Part shown: positions 15,813-20,382 of the stretch, piece after piece | Layout: every line of letters begins with the position of its first letter | How positions within the stretch are numbered: the first letter of the stretch is position 1 | Source of the DNA: Chara braunii | Lineage: Eukaryota; Streptophyta; Charophyceae; Charales; Characeae | Assembly (NCBI GenBank): GCA_003427395.1 | Contig: BFEA01000175.1 | Location: 468,709-489,090, forward strand | Reading direction: 5' to 3' | DNA: 20,382 nucleotides | Made by a program: the position numbers and the translations under genes | The notes under the pieces: generated by a model | What the model saw: only the letters and a program-made list of their open reading frames with translations | Databases searched by the model: none | What the model was told of the DNA's origin: nothing

Positions 15813-16969
15813 GATGTGTGCGGTGAGGAGATGTGAGGCTTCCTGGTGTTCCAGGCTTAGCAATTCCTGATGGATGGTAAATTCCTGCTGGTGTCTTAGA
15901 GCCGCTTTTGCCTTAGAGAGATCTTTACATTTCTTTGCTAGGAAGATCAGACCATTGTTGAACCACGGAGAGAATGAGTGGAATTGATCTTTCTGTTGGC
16001 GCCAAAACTGCCATTCATACTGGATCATCTGTTTGAACTGGTGATCGAGTAGAAGTGAAGTATTTAGTTGAAAAAAAACAGGTCCTTGATCTGGTCTTTT
16101 CCGCATGGTGAGTATTATCCTGCATGTTTTGTGGTCCAGGCCGGGGTGTGGACTGCGAGGGAGGATAGCGGCCCATCGGAGAGCGCCTTCTAGGTCATTA
16201 GAGAGTAGTATGAGATCGATTCGTGACTTGGACAATCTGGCCGGATCACTGTCCCTTACGCAGGAGAAGGTCCGGTCCGAAGGGTGCAAACGGCGGAAGG
16301 TGTCGAAGACTGCGAGGCTATCGCACGCGTCTGCAATCATTTGCTCGTCTTCTTCTGCTGCGAAGGAGGGGGACCCCTCAGGGTTCCATCTGTCTTGTCC
16401 TCTCTCTGTGGCGACATTAAAATCCCCTGCAATGACCAGCGGGATGCCGTCGATACACGCACCCCTAAGCTGCCTAAAAAGGTTCTTCTTTCCCCTACCG
16501 TGTTAGGGGAGTAGATGCACAAGATACATAACAATTCTAGTTCCAGCATCCCCAGTACTGACACCCACCGTCCTTCTTCCTCGTCCACCGCCCTATGGAC
16601 TATCTCGAATCTGGAGTCAGGGGGTACCCAAATCGCCACTCCCGCTGAGCCGGGTCTGGGGGCATAGGCTATTACTGCCGTGTGGGGCCAGACCATCTTA
16701 TGGGCTCTATGATGGGCTGGTTTGTCCTGCAAGTGAGTCTCTTGCACACATATCACATCTTGCCATTGTCGCCCCCCCACCCCTCTAAGTTGATCCCAGA
16801 TGGCCTGACATTTTTCTGGGTTGTAGGTTGCCAGGCCATTCACGTTGATAGATCGGAGATCAAGGTCTGTCGTTTTCACGCATTGTTTCCAGGCCGGATT
16901 TCTACAGTATAATGTATCTAAGTCAGTCATTGGGGTGCTCATAAGGGGTGCCATTTCTTGGTGTCCCAT
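15810..16969 (-). pseudogene. LINE apurinic/apyrimidinic-type endonuclease domain
   Basis: The N-terminal domain of ORF2, in two frames. The first runs from the ATG at 16969 (an in-frame TGA lies two codons upstream) and has SINVNGL at residues 40-46, the catalytic-Glu motif CVQETHL at 74-80, AGVAIWV at 109-115 and a CIYSPN strand. A one-base indel near 16480 moves the sense to the frame of 16340; there VIAGDFNV (16413-16436) and SRIDLILLS and GLDH follow, which are the late metal- and phosphate-binding motifs of the exonuclease III/AP endonuclease fold. The enzyme nicks target DNA. The frame carries on through a Gln/His-rich helical tail to a TAG at 15810-15812. All main motifs are present, so decay looks moderate. 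Confidence 0.8.
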
Positions 16970-17034
16970 GAATCAAGAAGCATGACTTTTTCCCGCAGGA
17001 TTCTACACAGGCATCTACACACATCGTCTTCAGA

Positions 17035-17457
17035 CTAGTATTCCCCAGGTTTAACTTTTGCACATTGTAGGTCGAGTAGCGCCGTGTGACTAAACCAGCG
17101 CAGATCGGCCGTTTTGTTGGGTTCGAACAACAGATACAGGTTGTTCTTCGCCATCTGCATGTCCCAGTCCGCAAATCTTAACTCTGCCCTTGCCCCGGGT
17201 GCATAGTGTTTGGGCACAAAGGCTTGCATTTGGTCTGTGAAGGCTCTGTCCCTTTCTTTAATGTCTAGAATCTGATTCGGGAAGTCCCACCCTTGCAACG
17301 TCACCCCGCCGTGCTCCCCTATCGGGGAGAGCCCAATCTCCCATTTCCCATCTGCTTTACGCATAGGGAGTACTACAATGCCGTTAGAGTCGATGAGGGG
17401 CAGTTCGAACAGACCCCGTTCTATAAGTTGGCGCAGCTTGAGGCGCCTGGAGGTCAT
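17035..17457 (-). CDS. Unrecognised ORF between LINE ORF1 and ORF2
   Basis: A 140-residue frame with balanced, globular-looking composition: LIDSNGIVVLPMRKADGKWE, then GVTLQGWDFPNQILDIKERD, FTDQMQAFVPKHYAPGARAE and DLRWFSHTALLDLQCAKVK. I do not recognise a family. Its ATG overlaps the stop of the preceding frame as ATGA at 17454-17457, and its TAG lies about 65 bp before the endonuclease start. It could be a separately translated protein or the C-terminal part of ORF1 after a frameshift. It contains no stop, although neighbouring parts of the element are heavily broken. Confidence 0.5.
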   Translation of the reverse strand: MTSRRLKLRQLIERGLFELPLIDSNGIVVLPMRKADGKWEIGLSPIGEHGGVTLQGWDFPNQILDIKERDRAFTDQMQAFVPKHYAPGARAELRFADWDMQMAKNNLYLLFEPNKTADLRWFSHTALLDLQCAKVKPGEY

Positions 17458-17837
17458 CCCTTCCTCCCCATCCTCCCCTTGCGTGGCCCCCCTTGCACTG
17501 GGTGCGGGGGTGAAGGTTGTTGAGTCTGCGTGTGATCCGGGGCTGGCGGAGGGCGAAATCGGCTGCGGGCTATGGCCAAAATCCTTTGGAAGCTCTCAGC
17601 GCATGTCAAATGGGCCGGGGGGCCAGTCGTCAGCGCCGCTCTGAGTGTGGGACTATTGTTTAAGAGAGTTACCAGTTCCACATATGTCGCATCCCAATAT
17701 TCGTCCCCTCCCGTTGCCCCTTCCTTTGTGGTCTCCAGTCGAAGATGTTTAATTATCCATTCCGTGATTATCTGGATCCTCTGATCGAGGTCCATTTCCT
17801 GGGGGGGGGCGTCCGGGTCCGTTTGATTGTCCATCAT
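17454..17837 (-). CDS. Unrecognised ORF in LINE, helical with proline-rich tail
   Basis: A 127-residue frame. Residues about 15-95 look helical (QRIQIITEWIIKHLRLE, YVELVTLLNNSPTLRAAL, ESFQRILAIARSRF); the tail is rich in Pro, Gln and Gly. It may be the C-terminal part of ORF1 downstream of the Pro/Gly/Thr-rich region, as only two codons separate it from an open frame (17840-18052) that ends in RQMDIDTAPPLLRRM. It shares the 4-nt ATGA overlap with the next frame. The family is unknown. Confidence 0.45.
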   Translation of the reverse strand: MMDNQTDPDAPPQEMDLDQRIQIITEWIIKHLRLETTKEGATGGDEYWDATYVELVTLLNNSPTLRAALTTGPPAHLTCAESFQRILAIARSRFRPPPAPDHTQTQQPSPPHPVQGGPRKGRMGRKG

Positions 17838-17839
17838 TT

Positions 17840-18611
17840 CTACATCCGGCGGAGGAGGGGGGGGGCGGTATCTATATCCATTTGTCGTGCTCCAAAGGCG
17901 TCTGAGAAGAAGTCCGCCGTATAATGCTTGTTTTCGGCCTGCGCGGTCGGCGTGTCCAGCGGGTTTTTCTCTTCTAAATCATGCTGCCCTACCTGTTGTT
18001 GTGCTGTCAGTGATGGTTGCTGAGGCTGCTTTGCCCTTGCCTGCTGTTTCAATCGGGTCTACTGTTCTGGCGGTCTGTTCACAGGCCGGTCCGTTTTCTG
18101 CACCGGCTGGTGTGACTGTTGTATCTTTTCCTCCGGCGGACCCTGTCGTTGTGACTGTTGTGTCAATCCCCCATCTGTTAATTCTGTGTGGTTTGTCTGT
18201 TCCGGGGGAGGTGGTGTGTGGTGTGTCTCTCTCGGCTGAGACTCCTGTTGTGCCTGTAAAAGTTGCCCCGTTGTGCGCTGTTCCTGGGGGAGTGCGCGGT
18301 GGATCTGGCTCTCTAGTCCACCTGGCTGTGGCCCGTTTTCCAACCGTCGGACATCCCCTTGGTCCCCTCCCCCCTCCTCCTTCCTGCCCGCGGACGGGTC
18401 GTTTTCGGAGGTCGAGACCGCCCCCCCCCCCTCCTTGCCCTGGTTCATCAATATAGACCCAACCTTCATGTCCAGGGTCAACTAGCCTCCACCGGGTGTC
18501 TGCAAAAGGGTCTTTTGCAGGCGCCCTGTGGGTTTGGCTGCACGAGAGGGGTGACGGGTGCATGCTGTGTCTGAATATAGGTGTCCTTATGCTTGGCATT
18601 TGATACACCAC
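17840..18611 (-). pseudogene. LINE ORF1 low-complexity region after zinc knuckle
   Basis: Two overlapping frames (18611-17979 and 18052-17840) cover the region. After the zinc knuckle the first reads RWRLVDPGHEGWVYIDEPGQ, and then a long Gly/Thr/Pro/Arg-rich stretch. A short EGW(V/T) segment after the knuckle is common in plant LINE ORF1 proteins. Homopolymeric C/G runs near 17855 and 18418 probably cause the frame changes. The long plus-strand Pro/Ser-rich frames here are complements of the low-complexity sequence. Confidence 0.45.
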
Positions 18612-19519
18612 GACCTTAGTTTGTGAGCGGTATGAATGCGGTGGATTTTCCCGCCGATGCAGTAAGGGATTATGTCGTCAATGGTGAAGATCTGTCCCTT
18701 CGCCAGTCGTATGGCTAGCATGAGGTGGTCATCTCGCCTTGGGACATGCACCGGGAGGGGGTCAATAAAATCAACCACGTCATACTTCTCTGCGAAGTCT
18801 TGTATGAACGCAGCCTAGATCTCGATGGGGATGTGCCTAAATTCTACCCAAAAATATTCCCTCATAAGTTGCTCTCTTTTCTCTTCTGGTCGCTGTTGCT
18901 TTGGAGGGGACCAGGGGTAGATCCGGACTTCGGATCCCTCGCAGCGCAGTGAGCGCCATCTATCCATTGTTTTTTTGTCTGCCTCATACATGCAGATAAC
19001 CGTTATGACGGATGATGAGGCTGGCTGTATGAGGAAGAATTCATGGGCCCCTTCGGCGGACCCCTTGAAGGCACCCAGGCGTTCTTTGATCCAGCTCACC
19101 TTGTTGCTCGTAGATTTAAAAGCGTCGTCGTCATGGAACTCCCAGTTGTTGTCGTGCCGCATGTACAGATCGTCACGTATTCTAACAGTTCCCCCAGGGA
19201 GAGCTTTGACTACAGTTGATCTGCCTTCCTGATGTAGAATTTTGTTCTCAGAGGCCGAGAGGAGGCGGGTCATAAAGAAAGCCCCTGCTATCGTTAAATT
19301 CCTCAACGGGATTTCCCATTCTTCTTTTGATTCCCCTTTTTCTCCTTCTTTTTTCCGTTGGATTGATAATGTCCTATCCGAGAAGGGCTTTTTAACCCTG
19401 TCTGCCCATGATTGGGGCGCAGCGTCCGTGTGTGCCCCTGCTCGACTCTCCTGACTCCCTGACACGTCATTTTCCCCTTGCCTTTGTGCCTCTGCTCGAC
19501 TATCCTGACTCCCTAACAT
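18560..19519 (-). pseudogene. LINE ORF1: DUF4283-like region and zinc knuckle
   Basis: It starts at the ATG 19517-19519, with a TGA upstream in the same frame. The N-terminus carries an 18-residue repeat (END-x-x-GSQ-x-SRA). Residues about 60-235 and their continuation look like the DUF4283 region of plant LINE ORF1 proteins: LTIAGAFFMTRLL, VKALPGGTVRIRDD, RWRSLRCEGSEVRIYPW and YFWVEFRHIPIEI. A TAG at 18815-18817 interrupts; the same frame continues with VVDFIDPLPVHVPRRDDHLM to WCIKCQA. At 18560-18607 a zinc knuckle is visible (CIKC, GH, then C), with a TAA at 18587-18589 between its Cys pair and its GH. ORF1 proteins bind element RNA. At least two nonsense codons make it a pseudogene. Confidence 0.7.
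19412..19519. repeat. 54-bp in-frame tandem repeat in ORF1 N-terminus
   Basis: gtcattttcc recurs at 19466 and 19520, a 54-bp period, and the flanking tctgctcgact...ctgactccct is shared. It encodes two copies of an 18-residue hydrophilic unit, and unlike the 28- and 62-bp duplications it keeps the frame. Confidence 0.8.
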
Positions 19520-19734
19520 GTCATTTTCCTTTTGCCCTGTTTGTGCCCATCCCCTCCGCCTGTTGCCACGTGTGATTCCCCTTGTCTGGTCCCTTCAAGA
19601 CGCTCCCGAGCGTAGTATCTAGCGATCCCTCGGTAGAGGATCGTAGAGTCCAGCTTGCGGTGGACTCGCTGTATCCTGCTTTTGCCTTTCCCTGTATGCA
19701 TTGTCACTGCAGCCCTCCTTCTCTGCAGCCCGTT

Positions 19735-20240
19735 TCTCAGTCTGCCTCCTCTCCCCCTTTTCGAGCAGTGACCCACCACTATGAACACTACTCTCCACAC
19801 CCGTTCTACTTCACCTCTGTCTCCTCCCCCTCCCCTTCCTCCCCCTTTCGAGCTGTGGCCTTCCGCTTCACCTCTGTCTCCTCCCCCTCCCCTTCCTCCC
19901 CCCCTCTCGAGCTGTGGCCAGATCTAAGTACCTTTTCAGCCAGCCTCTGTTGCCCCCTCCTGGCTTCGTATTCCCTTATCACCTCCCCCTCCCCTTCCTC
20001 CCCCCCTCTGGAGCTGTGGCCAGATCTAAGTACCTTTTCAGCCAGCCTCTGTTGCCCCCTCCTGCCTTCGTATTCCCTTATCAGTCTGTTTCTGTTGCCC
20101 CCTACTAGTCACTGTTGCCCCCGACTGTGTCCCCTCCTCCCCCTTCTCAAACTGTGGCTACTACACCCAGTACACATTCCGCCTCGCCTCTGTTCCTCCC
20201 ACCTCTCCTTCCCCCTCTCTCGAGCTGTTACTGCAGACAC
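19735..20240. repeat. Pyrimidine-rich repeats upstream of LINE ORF1
   Basis: A tctcgagctgtggcc-type motif follows a C/T-rich tract at about 19760, 19849, 19908, 20010, 20147 and 20219. The 19881-19982 and 19983-20084 units are a near-perfect 102-bp tandem pair that includes cagatctaagtaccttttca; the preceding pair is spaced 59 bp. On the LINE sense strand this is a purine-rich leader of repeated units before ORF1. Plus-strand Ser/Pro-rich frames over it are artefacts. Confidence 0.75.
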
Positions 20241-20262
20241 TGCTCTCCGCAGCCTCGCCTAG

Positions 20263-20382
20263 ATCTATTGTTCCCCACTTTCCCGCCTAGTGCGAGTTCG
20301 GATCGGAGGTGTGTCCGGGAGAGGGGTCGAGGTCGGGAGGCGGGCAGGGTGGACAGGGGGTGAGGGTGGAGGAGGATTGGGC
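20263..20382. other. G-rich right end, no gene recognised
   Basis: The last ~120 bp change from C/T-rich to G-rich on the plus strand (many GGG and GGAGG blocks). No feature beyond composition is seen. Confidence 0.5.

Larger units (their letters stand above)
11436..19800 (-). mobile_element. LINE-type non-LTR retrotransposon, decayed
   Basis: The minus strand carries, in order, a purine-rich leader, ORF1 with a zinc knuckle (from 19519), unrecognised frames (17837-17035), and ORF2 with AP-type endonuclease, RT and zf-RVT (16969-12712). A repeat-bearing 3' region and a 23-base poly(A) (the T run at 11436-11458) follow. This is the layout of plant L1-like LINEs that encode an AP endonuclease. 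The 5' boundary is not defined; 19800 is a guess and the repeat-bearing leader may reach beyond 20240. No copy of the sequence next to the poly(A) was found near the right end of the window, so no target-site duplication is confirmed. The copy is inactive. Confidence 0.8.

Noticed and set aside
17827-18456. Long plus-strand Pro/Val/Ser-rich frame opposite LINE ORF1
   Set aside because: It is the complement of the Gly/Thr/Pro-rich low-complexity region; no domain or codon bias supports it.
12712-18817. TAG read as glutamine (alternative code of some ulvophyte algae) to explain in-frame stops in the LINE
   Set aside because: Only a few TAG codons occur, TGA and TAA stops occur too, and frameshifting duplications show ordinary decay.
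19582-20262. 226-codon plus-strand Ser/Pro-rich frame at the right end
   Set aside because: It translates C/T-rich tandem repeats; the peptide repeats follow the DNA repeat period and show no family features.
1-20382. tRNA, rRNA or telomere repeats
   Set aside because: No T-arm-like GGTTCGAATCC context with a matching acceptor stem, no rRNA-like core, and no TTTAGGG array was seen by eye; a covariance-model scan would be needed to exclude degenerate tRNAs.

Overview
The window looks like repeat-rich nuclear DNA of a eukaryotic green-lineage organism. No intact host gene is visible. What can be read are two broken retrotransposons on opposite strands, organelle-derived gene fragments, and many simple and tandem repeats. 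The mix best fits a streptophyte alga of Chara type: an AT-rich chlI remnant of the kind encoded in algal plastids, a plant-type mitochondrial rps10, a group II intron reverse transcriptase fragment, a LINE with a plant-type DUF4283-like ORF1, and a Penelope-like element (PLE) resembling the green-algal Chlamys group. The species is inference.

Layout. 1-2358: gene-poor DNA with a (CT)n tract, a purine-rich stretch and an A30 run. 2359-3083: 5'-truncated 3' end of a PLE. 3084-7741: a longer head-to-tail copy of the same PLE (+ strand). It has a gag-like ORF with a CCHC zinc knuckle, then an N-terminal GIY-YIG endonuclease, a linker, and a C-terminal PLE/telomerase-type reverse transcriptase. 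The shared ~0.7 kb end carries a TATAAATAG box, so the upstream piece acts structurally as a pseudo-LTR. A mitochondrial rps10 fragment sits between the linker and the RT, at about 5630-5950. 7742-8326: spacer with a GA microsatellite. 8327-10671: AT-rich organelle-like block. It holds a chlI C-terminal fragment amplified as 152-bp tandem units, larger duplications, a perfect 30-bp palindrome, ~100-bp repeats inverted across the block, and a group II intron RT N-terminal fragment. 11002-11425 (-): an unrecognised ORF broken by a 28-bp duplication.

11436 to at least 19519 (-): a LINE. Read on the minus strand it has a purine-rich 5' leader with repeats; ORF1 (DUF4283-like region and zinc knuckle); two unrecognised open frames that overlap by ATGA; ORF2 (AP endonuclease, RT with FADD, zf-RVT zinc finger); a 3' region with 198-bp repeats; and a 23-base poly(A). 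ORF2 is broken by one frameshift, four nonsense codons and one frame-shifting 62-bp tandem duplication.

Main points of interest: a PLE with permuted domains and an extra gag-like ORF; its pseudo-LTR structure with an internal promoter; the rps10 insertion within it; and the rearranged chlI block. Family assignments rest on motifs read by eye; no search was run.
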